DNA from: Albidovulum sp. | GTDB lineage: Bacteria; Pseudomonadota; Alphaproteobacteria; Rhodobacterales; Rhodobacteraceae | Direction of reading: 5' to 3' | DNA: 64,000 nucleotides | Assembly (NCBI GenBank): GCA_026989275.1 | Contig: JALSJQ010000008.1 | Location: forward strand, 35,529-99,528 | Shown here: in pieces, positions 1 to 8,024 of the stretch | Position numbering within the stretch: position 1 is the stretch's first letter | How the letters are laid out: each line of letters opens with the position of its first letter | Notes under the pieces: generated by a model | What the model saw: the letters and a program-made list of their open reading frames with translations, nothing else | Told to the model about the DNA's origin: nothing | Database searches by the model: none | Made by a program: the position numbers and the translations under genes

Positions 1-706
1 CGTCGGGCCAATCCTCGATGCGGTCGGTCAACGGCACCTGAATGTAGTGGCGCGAGAGGTCGGGCCGGCGCATCGAGCAGAGCGCGAAGCCGCGCCCGGA
101 AGCGGCATAGATCAGCTCCTCGGCCGCCGGGGGGGTGCGCGAGAGGATGCCGAGCCAGCCGAAGGGATAGGCGCGCCGATATTCGCGGCGGCGGCTTTCG
201 GGGATGGCGCGCCTGCTCGCGCCGTGAAAGCCGTCGCAACCGGCGATCCAGTCGCAATCGAGCCGGTGCTCGCGGCCGTCCTTGCGCCATGTGACGAAGG
301 GCGAGCTGCCGTCGATCCCGTGCAGGGCGACATCGGCGGCTTCGTGAACGGTCGGCATGCCTTCCCTGTCGCGGGCCTCGTAGAGATCGCGGGTGACCTC
401 CGTCTGCCCCCAGACCATCACCTGTTTGCCGACCAGTTCGGCAAAGTCGATGCGGAACATGTCTTCGCCATGGGCGATGCGGATGCCGTCATGGGGAATG
501 CCCTGGCGGGCCATCCTGTCGCCGACCCCGGCCCGTTCCAGGAGTTCGACCGTCTCCCATTCGAGAATGCCGGCGCGGATGCGGCCGAGAACATGGTCGC
601 GCGTATGCTTCTCGATCACCACATTGTCGATGCCGGCGCGGGTGAGCAGCTGGCCGAGAAGAAGACCGGCCGGCCCGCCGCCGATGATTGCGACCTCGGT
701 CCGCAT
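1..706 (-). CDS. pobA: 4-hydroxybenzoate 3-monooxygenase, 5' part (cut by window edge)
   Basis: Flavoprotein that hydroxylates 4-hydroxybenzoate to protocatechuate with NADPH and O2, feeding the beta-ketoadipate pathway in the cytoplasm. About 235 residues are present of a family length near 390; the C-terminus lies beyond position 1. The N-terminus has the FAD dinucleotide fold (AIIGGGPAGLLLGQLL), then GRIRAGIL, which carries the substrate-pocket arginine, then the family-specific runs TEVTRDLYEAR, CDGFHGASR and YPFGWLGIL. These match the Pseudomonas PobA layout closely, so the assignment is firm. The ATG is at 704-706. It is divergent from the zinc alcohol dehydrogenase at 896, with a 189-base region between them. 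No PobR-type regulator is visible on this side. Confidence 0.93.
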   Translation of the reverse strand, partial: MRTEVAIIGGGPAGLLLGQLLTRAGIDNVVIEKHTRDHVLGRIRAGILEWETVELLERAGVGDRMARQGIPHDGIRIAHGEDMFRIDFAELVGKQVMVWGQTEVTRDLYEARDREGMPTVHEAADVALHGIDGSSPFVTWRKDGREHRLDCDWIAGCDGFHGASRRAIPESRRREYRRAYPFGWLGILSRTPPAAEELIYAASGRGFALCSMRRPDLSRHYIQVPLTDRIEDWPD

Positions 707-829
707 CGATACCTCCCTGCTTGTCGCCCGCCTCGCGGAACGGGCATGATATGTCTGACCATTTTCTGCCCCCATTCGACAGCGAAAGCCAGCCTTTTCC
801 GTGGCGGCGGGAGTGATGCGTTGTCGGGC

Positions 830-846
830 GAATTGATTGACAATTC
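830..846. promoter_or_regulatory. Inverted repeat in the pobA/alcohol dehydrogenase divergent region
   Basis: GAATTG-ATTGA-CAATTC is a perfect 6-base inverted repeat with a 5-base centre. It overlaps a TTGACA hexamer at 837-842, about 50 bases before the dehydrogenase start. It looks like an operator or -35 element; no regulator is known. The sequence is direct observation and the role is inference. Confidence 0.4.
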
Positions 847-895
847 CTTTCCCGCCGCCCTTCATTGCGCAGGTGGAAGCCGGGGGAGGAAGTCG

Positions 896-1981
896 ATGGG
901 AGAACGGATACGGGCAGCCGTGACACGCGCTTTCGGAGCGCCGATGACGATCGAGGATGTCGTCCTTGCCGATCCGGGGCCGGGTGAGGTCAAGCTCCGG
1001 ATCGGGGCGGTGGCGGTGTGCCATTCGGACATCTCCTATGCCGAGGGCGCCTGGGGCGGGCCGCTGCCGGCGGTCTTCGGTCATGAGGCGGCGGGCGTCG
1101 TCGAGGCGGTGGGCGAGGGCGTGCACGACATCGCCCCCGGCCAGCATGTGGTCGTCACCTTCATGCGTCATTGCGGACATTGTCCCCGCTGCGCTGCCGG
1201 GCGGCCCGCGATCTGCGACGCGCCCGGGGCGGCCGCCCCCCTCTCCCTGCCGGACGGCACGCCGGTCAATCACGGTCTCGACACCGGCGCCTTTGCCGAG
1301 AAGGCGGTGGTCCATCACAGCCAGGTCGTGCCGATCGGCGACGATGTTCCCCTCGAGATTGCCGCGCTTCTCGGTTGCGGCGTGCTGACGGGGGTCGGCG
1401 CCGTGGTCCATTCCGCCGGGCTGCGCCCCGGGGAAAGCGTGGTGGTGATCGGTGCGGGCGGTGTGGGGCTCAATGCGATCCAGGGCGCGGTGATCGCCGG
1501 GGCGTCGCAGGTGGTGGCGGTCGATGTCGGCGCGGAGAAGCTCGAGGATGCCCGTGCCTTCGGCGCCACTGCCGGCGTGCTTGCCACCGAGGACAAGCCC
1601 CATCGGAAGGTGAAGGCCCTTCTCGGCGGGCGGGGCGCCGATCATGTCATCGTCACGACCGGGGCGATCGCGGCCTTTCGCAGCGCGCCGCGATTCGGTG
1701 CGAAGGGGGCGAAGATCGTGGTCGTCGGCATGCCGCCGTCGGGTGAGAAGGCCGAATACGAGCCGGTCGTGCTTGCCGCTTCGGGGCAATCGATCATCGG
1801 CTCGCGCATGGGCGACGTGGTGCCGCGGCGCGACATTCCGTGGCTGATCTCGCTCTGGCGGCAGGGGCGGCTCGATCTCGATTCGCTCGTCTCGGGTCGC
1901 TTCGCCCTCGAGGAGATCAACGAGGCCATCGCCGCCACAGGGGCCGGCAAGGCCCGGCGCGGGCTTGTTCTCATGCGCTGA
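896..1981 (+). CDS. Zinc-dependent alcohol dehydrogenase (MDR superfamily)
   Basis: Medium-chain NAD(P)-dependent dehydrogenase of 361 residues. The catalytic zinc site is suggested by CHSD (about residue 43) and GHEAAG (about 63). The structural zinc lobe is CGHCPRCAAGRPAIC, four cysteines at about residues 93-107. The Rossmann motif GAGGVGLNAIQG lies near residue 190. The combination resembles class III/FrmA-like and related alcohol dehydrogenases. The substrate cannot be read from sequence, although position beside pobA suggests an aromatic or aldehyde-related role. The chosen ATG at 896 follows a strong GGGGGAGGA Shine-Dalgarno at about 881-889. The same frame stays open far upstream across antisense pobA, but that part is a shadow. 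Confidence 0.88.
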   Translation: MGERIRAAVTRAFGAPMTIEDVVLADPGPGEVKLRIGAVAVCHSDISYAEGAWGGPLPAVFGHEAAGVVEAVGEGVHDIAPGQHVVVTFMRHCGHCPRCAAGRPAICDAPGAAAPLSLPDGTPVNHGLDTGAFAEKAVVHHSQVVPIGDDVPLEIAALLGCGVLTGVGAVVHSAGLRPGESVVVIGAGGVGLNAIQGAVIAGASQVVAVDVGAEKLEDARAFGATAGVLATEDKPHRKVKALLGGRGADHVIVTTGAIAAFRSAPRFGAKGAKIVVVGMPPSGEKAEYEPVVLAASGQSIIGSRMGDVVPRRDIPWLISLWRQGRLDLDSLVSGRFALEEINEAIAATGAGKARRGLVLMR

Positions 1982-2246
1982 TCCCCACGCGTGTTCTGAC
2001 AGGCGCGGCACCCCGCGGAAGATCGTGCGGACATGCTCCGTCGGTCGGGCAGGTGCCGGCATGACGATGCGCCCGCCCCGGCGCTGATCCGTGCCGTCGA
2101 ACCTGCGCCATGATGCCCCGGCGATGCGCACGGGCACCCGCCGAGGATTTGCCCTGATGACGGGTCCGTTTCCGGGCGGCCCGACCAGCCTGGACCGGCC
2201 TGCGCCCCTTGCATCGGTGGACAATCAATGGTTGTAATTGCCAAAG

Positions 2247-3230
2247 ATGGATACCGCTTTGGTGATTCCGATGGATCGGCGCCGACGGGCCGGCGTGCCC
2301 CTGCTTCTTCTCGCGATGGCCCTGACCCCGTTCGGGGACGGGTTTGCGCGCGTTGCCGCCGCGAGCGGCTCGCCTCTTCTCGTCACGGCCGTGCGCTATC
2401 TCGGTGCGGGCGGCATCGGCCTCGCGGTGGCGTGGTTCCTCTCGCGGCCGGTGCATGTGCCGCGGCATGATCGTGCCGGCATCGTCGTGCGAACCGTGCT
2501 GATGATGGGCGCGATGACGCTTCTGGTCGAGGCGCTGTCGCTGGTGCCGCTTGCCACGGCGACGGGCGGCTTTCTCGTCGCCCCGGTGATGGCGACGGTG
2601 CTTGCGGCGCTGGTCCTGCGTGAACGGTTCGGGCCGAAGCGCTGGGTCGGCACGGCGCTTGCGCTTGCAGGGGCCGTGCTGATCGCCCGACCGAGGCTTG
2701 ATGTGCCCGCCGACCATCTTCTGGGTGCCGGCGCGGCGATTCTCGGCGGGGTTCTGCTCGCCGTCTGGCTGGTGGCCACCCGGCTTGCCGCCTCGGCGGA
2801 CGAAGGCAGGCCGATCGTCGATCCGCTCTCGACCCTCGTTGTCCAGAGCCTGCTCGGCAGCGCCTTGCTGCTGCCCCTGGCGCTGTATCTCGACGGGGCG
2901 GAAAACGCCGCGCGTATCGTCCCCTGGCCGATGCTGCCGCTCGGCCTCGTCACTGCCGCCTGCCATTTCCTGACGGTGTCGGCCTATGCACGCAGCGAAG
3001 CCTCGCTGCTCTCGCCCCTGCTCTATGCCAATCTTGCCTTCGCGGTGCCCGTGGGTCTGCTCTGGTTCGGCGAATGGCCCGACCCGGCAAGCCTTCTCGG
3101 TTTCGGCGCCATTGCCGCGGGCGGCCTTCTCGGCCTGCAGCCCGAGCGGCGGTCCCCCTCGTCGGTCGCCTTGTCGCCCCCTTTGCCGAATGATGCCGAC
3201 GGGGGCGCCACCGGAGCACAAACCGGATGA
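2247..3230 (+). CDS. EamA/DMT-family transporter
   Basis: Inner-membrane protein of about 327 residues with roughly ten hydrophobic helices arranged as two EamA repeats, as in the drug/metabolite transporter superfamily. Such proteins export amino acids, nucleobases or other metabolites, and the substrate here is unknown. The first helix starts directly after a basic MDRRRR stretch, so the ATG at 2271 is a possible alternative start; neither candidate has a good ribosome site. The last 30 or so residues are Pro/Ser-rich and extend past the final helix. It stands alone, 265 bases after the dehydrogenase and 62 bases before the YdcH-like gene. Confidence 0.85.
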   Translation: MDTALVIPMDRRRRAGVPLLLLAMALTPFGDGFARVAAASGSPLLVTAVRYLGAGGIGLAVAWFLSRPVHVPRHDRAGIVVRTVLMMGAMTLLVEALSLVPLATATGGFLVAPVMATVLAALVLRERFGPKRWVGTALALAGAVLIARPRLDVPADHLLGAGAAILGGVLLAVWLVATRLAASADEGRPIVDPLSTLVVQSLLGSALLLPLALYLDGAENAARIVPWPMLPLGLVTAACHFLTVSAYARSEASLLSPLLYANLAFAVPVGLLWFGEWPDPASLLGFGAIAAGGLLGLQPERRSPSSVALSPPLPNDADGGATGAQTG

Positions 3231-3292
3231 CAGGAGCGGGGAATCATGTTCCAATTCCGCATGCATCGTGCAACAGGGGAGGCATTGAGCCC

Positions 3293-3466
3293 ATGACGAT
3301 CGAAGGCCATCTGGCAGCCTTGAAGGAAAAGCACGCAGCGCTCGAAGCCGAGATCGAGAAGGCCTTGCAGAGCCCGGCGACCGATCCGTTGCACATTGCC
3401 GAGCTCAAGAAGCGCAAGCTCCAGATCAAGGAAGAGATCGAGCGGCTGAGCCAGAAAGCCGGCTAG
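3293..3466 (+). CDS. Small YdcH/DUF465-like helical protein
   Basis: A 57-residue, highly charged, almost entirely helical protein, probably a coiled-coil hairpin (LAALKEKHAALEAEIEKAL, then HIAELKKRKLQIKEEIERL). The length and the HIAELKKRKLQIKEEIERL-type helix match the YdcH/DUF465 family, whose function is not established. The start is fixed by a clean AGGGGAGG site at 3275-3282. It stands alone between the EamA transporter and the convergent selD fusion. Confidence 0.8.
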   Translation: MTIEGHLAALKEKHAALEAEIEKALQSPATDPLHIAELKKRKLQIKEEIERLSQKAG

Positions 3467-3500
3467 GCGTCCGGCGGCCCCGCGGGCGGAGAAGCGGTCG

Positions 3501-5684
3501 TCATTCCCCTTCGAGAGTGAGGAAAGGGGGGCCTTCCGTCACATGGCCGATGACGGCCGCCTCGGGTTCGTGGCGGCGCAGTGCTTCGAGCAGGGCGTCG
3601 GCCTCCGCGGCCGGCACGGCTGCGAGGAGGCCGCCTCCGGTCTGCGGATCGAAGAGAAGATCGGCCACCGGGCCGGTGCCGAACCGCACGCGGGCAGCGG
3701 CGGCCGCGGTGTTGGCCGGCCAGATCGTCGAGCGGATCCCGGCTTCGGCGAGGGCGCGGGCACCGGGCAGGAGCGGCAGCGCATGCGCGTCGATCACGGC
3801 CGCGACGCCCGAGGCATCGAGCATTTCGAGCAGATGACCGGCCAGGCCGAAGCCGGTGACATCGGTCATCGCGTGGGCATGGCGTGCGAGAAGCCGGCCG
3901 GCCCCGATCTGCGGGCGCGCCATCATCGCCCAGGCGGCGGCCGCCTCCTCCCCGCGGGCCTGCCTGCGCATCTCGGCAGCGAGGATGACGCCGGTGCCGA
4001 TCGGTCGGGTGAGAACGAGTGCGTCCCCCGGCCGTGCGCCGGCAAGGGTGATCGGCCGTTCCACGAGGCCGGTAATGGTGAACCCCACCGTCAGCTCATG
4101 TCCCATGCTGGTATGGCCGCCGACGATGGCGGCGCCGGCCGCGCCAAACACCCCGGCGGCCGCCGCCATGATCTCGCGCAGGGTTTCCGCCTGCATCCGC
4201 TCGCTCATGCGCGGCAGGATGATCTGGGCGAGGGCGGCCTGCGGGGCAGCGCCCATGGCCAGCACGTCGCCCAGCGCATGGACGGCGGCGATCCTTGCCA
4301 TCAGCCACGGATCATCGACGACGGCGCGCAGATGGTCGGTCGTCACCACCTGCCGCGTGTTGCCACAGGCCAGAATGGCGGCATCGTCGCCGGCACCGGC
4401 GAGAATGTCGGGTCGCCGGGGCGCGGCGAGATCGGCCAGCACCCGGCCGAGCGCTCCGGGGCCGACCTTGGCACCGCAGCCGCCGCACAGGGGAGCCTCT
4501 CCGAGTGCCGCGTCGAGGGCCCGGGGCCGCTCGGGCGGCAGGCGCGGCGGGGCCATCTCCGGCAACTCGACGAACATGCGCATGAAGCGCCGGTCGATGC
4601 GGTCCTTCCAGTGCCAGAGCCATGCCCCGTCGAGCGGCAGGTTCCACTTGTCGGCCACCGCTCCCTTGCCGCCGGTAGAGATCAGCTTGAGGAAGTCGCG
4701 CTGCGGCCGGTAGCGCCTGAGCCGCCGGCCTGCCAGCGCGGCGCGAAGATTGTGGTGGAGAATCGGGGCCTCGCGGACGGCGAAGACCCCGGCCTTGGGG
4801 CGGGGTGCATGGTCGAGATGGGCGATGTCCCCGGCGGCAAAGACGGACGGGTCGGAAATGCTCTGCAGCGTCGGGCCGACCCGGATGAAACCCTCGTGCA
4901 GCGCAAGCCCGGTCTCGGTCAGCCAGGGCTGAGGCTGCGCTCCGGCGGCGCCGACGACGAGGTCGGCGGCGAGGTGACGCCCGTCTGCGAGGTGCACCCG
5001 GTCGGCAGCGACCCGCGCCACGGCGGCATCGGCGATGATGCTGATTCCGGCGCGGCGGAGGTGGCGCCGCAGCGCGGCGCGGGTGCCTCGGCCGAGCGTC
5101 GGCAGGATGTCGGGGCCGGCCTCGATGATGGTGATGTCGGGCGTGGCGCCGGCGTTCCGCAACCGATGTTCCATCGCCAGCGCCAGCTCGACACCCGCCA
5201 CGCCGCCGCCGATCACCACGATCTTCGCCGTCCGCCCTCGGGAACGCGTGACGAAGGCATCCCACCGGCGGGCGAAGTCGTGCAGCGGCTTTGCCGGCAG
5301 GGCATGGGCGGCGAAACCCGGGATGTCGGGCAGATCGGTGGTGATGCCGATGTCGATCGAGACGAGATCGTAGGCGACGGGCGGCCTGTTCGCGAGAAGC
5401 ACATGCCGCTTCCGGCGGTCGAGTCCCACGGCACGATCGAGCACGAGCCGCGCCCCGGCATGGCGCGCGAGGCGCACGAGGTCGATGTCGAGCTCCTCGA
5501 GCCGGTAATGGCCGGCGACGAAACCGGGCAGCATGCCCGAATAGGGGGCGGTTGGTTCGGGATTGATCAGGGTGAGCCGCACCCCGGGCATCGGCTTCAT
5601 GGCCCATGCAAGGAGGGTGAGGGCGTGGGTATGGCCGCCGCCGACGAGGACGACATCGTTGACGAGGGGCAGGGGGGTGTCCAT
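3501..5684 (-). CDS. selD: NADH-dehydrogenase-like flavoprotein fused to selenide, water dikinase
   Basis: Two-domain protein of about 727 residues. The N-terminal part (about 1-380) is a pyridine-nucleotide-disulfide oxidoreductase of the Ndh type, with GGGHTHAL for FAD, VVIGGGVAGVELALAM for NAD(P)H and an FAAGDIA motif. The C-terminal part (about 395-727) is SelD, which makes selenophosphate from selenide and ATP for selenocysteine tRNA or 2-selenouridine tRNA. The catalytic pair lies in CGGCGAKVG: Cys about 403 and Lys about 406 align with Cys17/Lys20 of E. coli SelD, and GAGDDAAIL follows. The fusion is known in alphaproteobacteria. No selA, selB, selC or mnmH is in this window. An in-frame GTG at 5714 would add ten residues; I prefer the ATG at 5684. 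Confidence 0.9.
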   Translation of the reverse strand: MDTPLPLVNDVVLVGGGHTHALTLLAWAMKPMPGVRLTLINPEPTAPYSGMLPGFVAGHYRLEELDIDLVRLARHAGARLVLDRAVGLDRRKRHVLLANRPPVAYDLVSIDIGITTDLPDIPGFAAHALPAKPLHDFARRWDAFVTRSRGRTAKIVVIGGGVAGVELALAMEHRLRNAGATPDITIIEAGPDILPTLGRGTRAALRRHLRRAGISIIADAAVARVAADRVHLADGRHLAADLVVGAAGAQPQPWLTETGLALHEGFIRVGPTLQSISDPSVFAAGDIAHLDHAPRPKAGVFAVREAPILHHNLRAALAGRRLRRYRPQRDFLKLISTGGKGAVADKWNLPLDGAWLWHWKDRIDRRFMRMFVELPEMAPPRLPPERPRALDAALGEAPLCGGCGAKVGPGALGRVLADLAAPRRPDILAGAGDDAAILACGNTRQVVTTDHLRAVVDDPWLMARIAAVHALGDVLAMGAAPQAALAQIILPRMSERMQAETLREIMAAAAGVFGAAGAAIVGGHTSMGHELTVGFTITGLVERPITLAGARPGDALVLTRPIGTGVILAAEMRRQARGEEAAAAWAMMARPQIGAGRLLARHAHAMTDVTGFGLAGHLLEMLDASGVAAVIDAHALPLLPGARALAEAGIRSTIWPANTAAAAARVRFGTGPVADLLFDPQTGGGLLAAVPAAEADALLEALRRHEPEAAVIGHVTEGPPFLTLEGE

Positions 5685-5949
5685 CGGAACTCGCTGGCCG
5701 GGAAGACGAATCACCCTGAACTTACGCGCATCGCCCGCTCCTTGCGAGAGGATGGTGACGCGATCGGGGGAATTGCGGGCGGGCTTGTCCCGTCGCCTCG
5801 AGAGCGCGGACAGCCGGATCGGGCCGCGAGGGTGCGGGAGAGCGGGCGCTCTTCCCGTCTGTCTTCCCGCGCTCGCGGGGTTCTGGTTCGCTTTTCCGGG
5901 CGCGGCCGCTCCGACCGGCGGACTTGTGGCGCTGCAGGGGGAGGGCTAT

Positions 5950-6768
5950 GTGCGGGGCATGAACCTGCCGAACCTGATCCCTTTCCGGCGGCCGCGCGTT
6001 CCGGTCGTTCGCATGGAAGGCGTGATCGCCGCGGGTGGCCGCATGGCTGCCGGCGGTCGGATCAGCGACGCCGCCTTCGCACCGGTTCTCGAGCGGGCCT
6101 TCTGCCGCGGCCGGCCCGTGGCGGTGGCGCTGGCGATCAACTCTCCCGGCGGCTCGCCGGCCCAGTCCGCGCTCCTGGCCGCCCGGATACGCCGCCTTGC
6201 CGACCGGACCAAGGTGCCGGTCTTCGCCTTCGTCGAGGATGTGGCGGCCTCGGGTGGCTATTGGCTGGCCTGCGCCGCCGACGAGATCTTCGCCGATGCC
6301 ACCTCGATCGTCGGCTCGATCGGCGTCATCCACGCCTCTTTCGGCCTGCATGACTTCATCACCCGTCACGGCATCGAGCGGCGGGTCTATACGGCCGGGG
6401 AAAAGAAGGGTTTCATGGATCCTTTCCTGCCGGTCCGCAGGGAGGACGAGGTGCGGCTCCGGCGGATCGAGAGCGAACTCCACGCCCGTTTCATCGCCCA
6501 TGTGAAGAGCCGCCGAGGTTCGCGCCTGGCGCAGGAGGAGGACATCTTCTCGGGCGATTTCTGGCTGGGCGAGGCCGCTCTCGGGAAGGGGCTGATCGAC
6601 GGCATCGGCCATCTCGAGCCGGTGATGCGCGAGCGCTTCGGCGAGAAGCTGCGCTTTGTGCCTTTTGGCCCCCGCCGTTCCCTGCTACAACGTCTGCGCC
6701 CCGGCATCGCCGAGGAAACGGCCTCCGTCTTCGAGGCGCGGCAATGGTGGGCGCGATACGGGCTGTGA
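5950..6768 (+). CDS. S49-family signal-peptide-peptidase-like serine protease (SppA/SohB type)
   Basis: Short S49 peptidase of about 272 residues. It shows AINSPGGSPAQS, the nucleophile motif ASGGYWLACAADEI, IVGSIGVI, and a downstream Lys in GEKKGFMDPF expected to be the general base of the Ser-Lys dyad. The family degrades leftover signal peptides or membrane proteins at the cytoplasmic membrane. No clear N-terminal membrane helix is present, which is common in the short alphaproteobacterial form. I chose the GTG at 5950 because GGGGGAGG ends about 5 bases upstream; the ATG at 5959 is the alternative. It leads a same-strand run with the zinc-ribbon protein, antiporter and SDR. Confidence 0.87.
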   Translation: MRGMNLPNLIPFRRPRVPVVRMEGVIAAGGRMAAGGRISDAAFAPVLERAFCRGRPVAVALAINSPGGSPAQSALLAARIRRLADRTKVPVFAFVEDVAASGGYWLACAADEIFADATSIVGSIGVIHASFGLHDFITRHGIERRVYTAGEKKGFMDPFLPVRREDEVRLRRIESELHARFIAHVKSRRGSRLAQEEDIFSGDFWLGEAALGKGLIDGIGHLEPVMRERFGEKLRFVPFGPRRSLLQRLRPGIAEETASVFEARQWWARYGL

Positions 6769-6782
6769 CCGGGGGCTCCGAC

Positions 6783-6977
6783 ATGATGAAGGTTGTATCC
6801 CTCTTTCTCGTGGTCATGGCCGTGCTCGCCCTCTTCGGCCGGCTCAGGGTGCCGAAGGTGGGGGCACGGAAGAAACCGAAGGCCATCGACACGCGCAAAT
6901 GCCCCGAATGCGGAGCCTTCATCGTCGGCAAGGGGCCCTGCCCCTGCACCAGCAGGGATGACGGCAAGGGCGGTTGA
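6783..6977 (+). CDS. Single-span membrane protein with a C-terminal zinc ribbon
   Basis: A 64-residue protein I cannot name. Residues about 3-19 form one hydrophobic helix (VVSLFLVVMAVLALFG), then a basic linker, then KCPECGAFIVGKGPCPC, four cysteines in a zinc-ribbon-like arrangement. It starts 14 bases after the S49 peptidase stop, and two ATG codons in a row (6783, 6786) are possible starts. Its position suggests co-transcription with the peptidase. A membrane-tethered, metal-binding accessory role is inference only. Confidence 0.65.
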   Translation: MMKVVSLFLVVMAVLALFGRLRVPKVGARKKPKAIDTRKCPECGAFIVGKGPCPCTSRDDGKGG

Positions 6978-7034
6978 CGCTCCGGATCATCCCGCCTTCG
7001 CCTTCTCTCCGAACCTGTCGATGCGAGGATGCCC

Positions 7035-8009
7035 ATGCTTGCAGCCCTTCTGATGACGCTGGCCGGCCTCGCGCTTCTGGTCCTTGCCGGGGATGCGCTC
7101 GTGCGCGGAGCGGTCAACCTGGCGCTCAGGGCAGGGGTGCCGGCGCTTCTCGTCAGCCTGACGATCGTGGCTTTCGGCACCTCGGCTCCCGAGCTGCTCG
7201 TGGTCATCAAGGCAGCGGCCGAGGGCTATCCGGGCGTGGCGATCGGCAATATCGTCGGCTCCAACATCGCCAACATCCTGCTGGTGGTGGGTGTGCCGGC
7301 GCTCATCTCCGGCATCGTGATGGACGGGGAGAGTGCCTTCAGGAACTACGTCTTCATGATGGGCGCCAGCATCGCCTTCATCGCCCTTGCCTGGCTCGGG
7401 CCGCTGGACATCCCCCACGGGGTGGTGCTGCTTGCCCTTCTCGGGCTGATGCTGTTCGATGCCTGGCGCTCCGCCCGGCGCCATCGCCGGGCGCACAAGG
7501 CGGCGCGCGCGGCGCAGGCGGCGGCCGCGGCAGAGGCGGGCGAGATCGAGGAGGTCGATCCGGGCCTGCCGGGCTGGAAGATCGCCCTTCTGCTCGTGAT
7601 CGGGATCATCGGGTTGCCGCTTGGGGCGGATCTGCTCGTGAAAGGGGCGGTGGATCTTGCCGAGGATCTCGGCGTTTCCGACACGGTCATCGGCCTGACG
7701 GTGGTGGCCGTCGGCACCTCGCTGCCCGAGCTGGCAACCACCGTGGCCGCGGCGCTGCGCCGTCATACCGACGTGATCCTCGGGAACGTGCTTGGCTCCA
7801 ACGCCTTCAACCTTCTGGCGATCATGGGCCTCGGCAGCCTGTTCGGGCCGCTCGAGATGCCGCGACGGGTCCTCGACTTTGATCTGTGGGTGATGCTGGG
7901 CACGGCGCTTCTGCTTGCGCCGTTCATCATCTTGAGGTTGAATATCTCCCGTGCCGTCGGCGCCATCATGCTGGCGCTCTATGCACTCTATGTGGCGCAG
8001 CTGGTCTGA
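7035..8009 (+). CDS. Calcium/sodium antiporter of the CaCA family (YrbG-like)
   Basis: Inner-membrane cation exchanger of 324 residues with about ten helices and two inverted alpha repeats. The first repeat carries VAFGTSAPELLV with GNIVGSNIANILLVVG; the second carries VAVGTSLPELATT with GNVLGSNAFNLLAIMG. The Glu residues in these GTSxPEL motifs are the expected cation ligands. A charged cytoplasmic loop (ARRHRRAHKAARAAQ, then Ala/Glu-rich) separates the halves. ATG 7035 is preferred over 7029 because GCGAGG sits just before it. It lies 15 bases before the SDR gene. Confidence 0.9.
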   Translation: MLAALLMTLAGLALLVLAGDALVRGAVNLALRAGVPALLVSLTIVAFGTSAPELLVVIKAAAEGYPGVAIGNIVGSNIANILLVVGVPALISGIVMDGESAFRNYVFMMGASIAFIALAWLGPLDIPHGVVLLALLGLMLFDAWRSARRHRRAHKAARAAQAAAAAEAGEIEEVDPGLPGWKIALLLVIGIIGLPLGADLLVKGAVDLAEDLGVSDTVIGLTVVAVGTSLPELATTVAAALRRHTDVILGNVLGSNAFNLLAIMGLGSLFGPLEMPRRVLDFDLWVMLGTALLLAPFIILRLNISRAVGAIMLALYALYVAQLV

Positions 8010-8024
8010 TCTGAGGAGGCGGGG

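Noticed and set aside
47..895. N-terminal extension of the alcohol dehydrogenase frame
   Set aside because: It lies over antisense pobA. The Shine-Dalgarno and the family start point to 896.
3501..5684. Selenocysteine codon in SelD
   Set aside because: The catalytic position in CGGCGAKVG is encoded as Cys; there is no in-frame TGA.
3543..6353. A 936-codon plus-strand open frame
   Set aside because: Antisense to the selD fusion; the composition is that of a shadow frame and the S49 peptidase in another frame explains its end.
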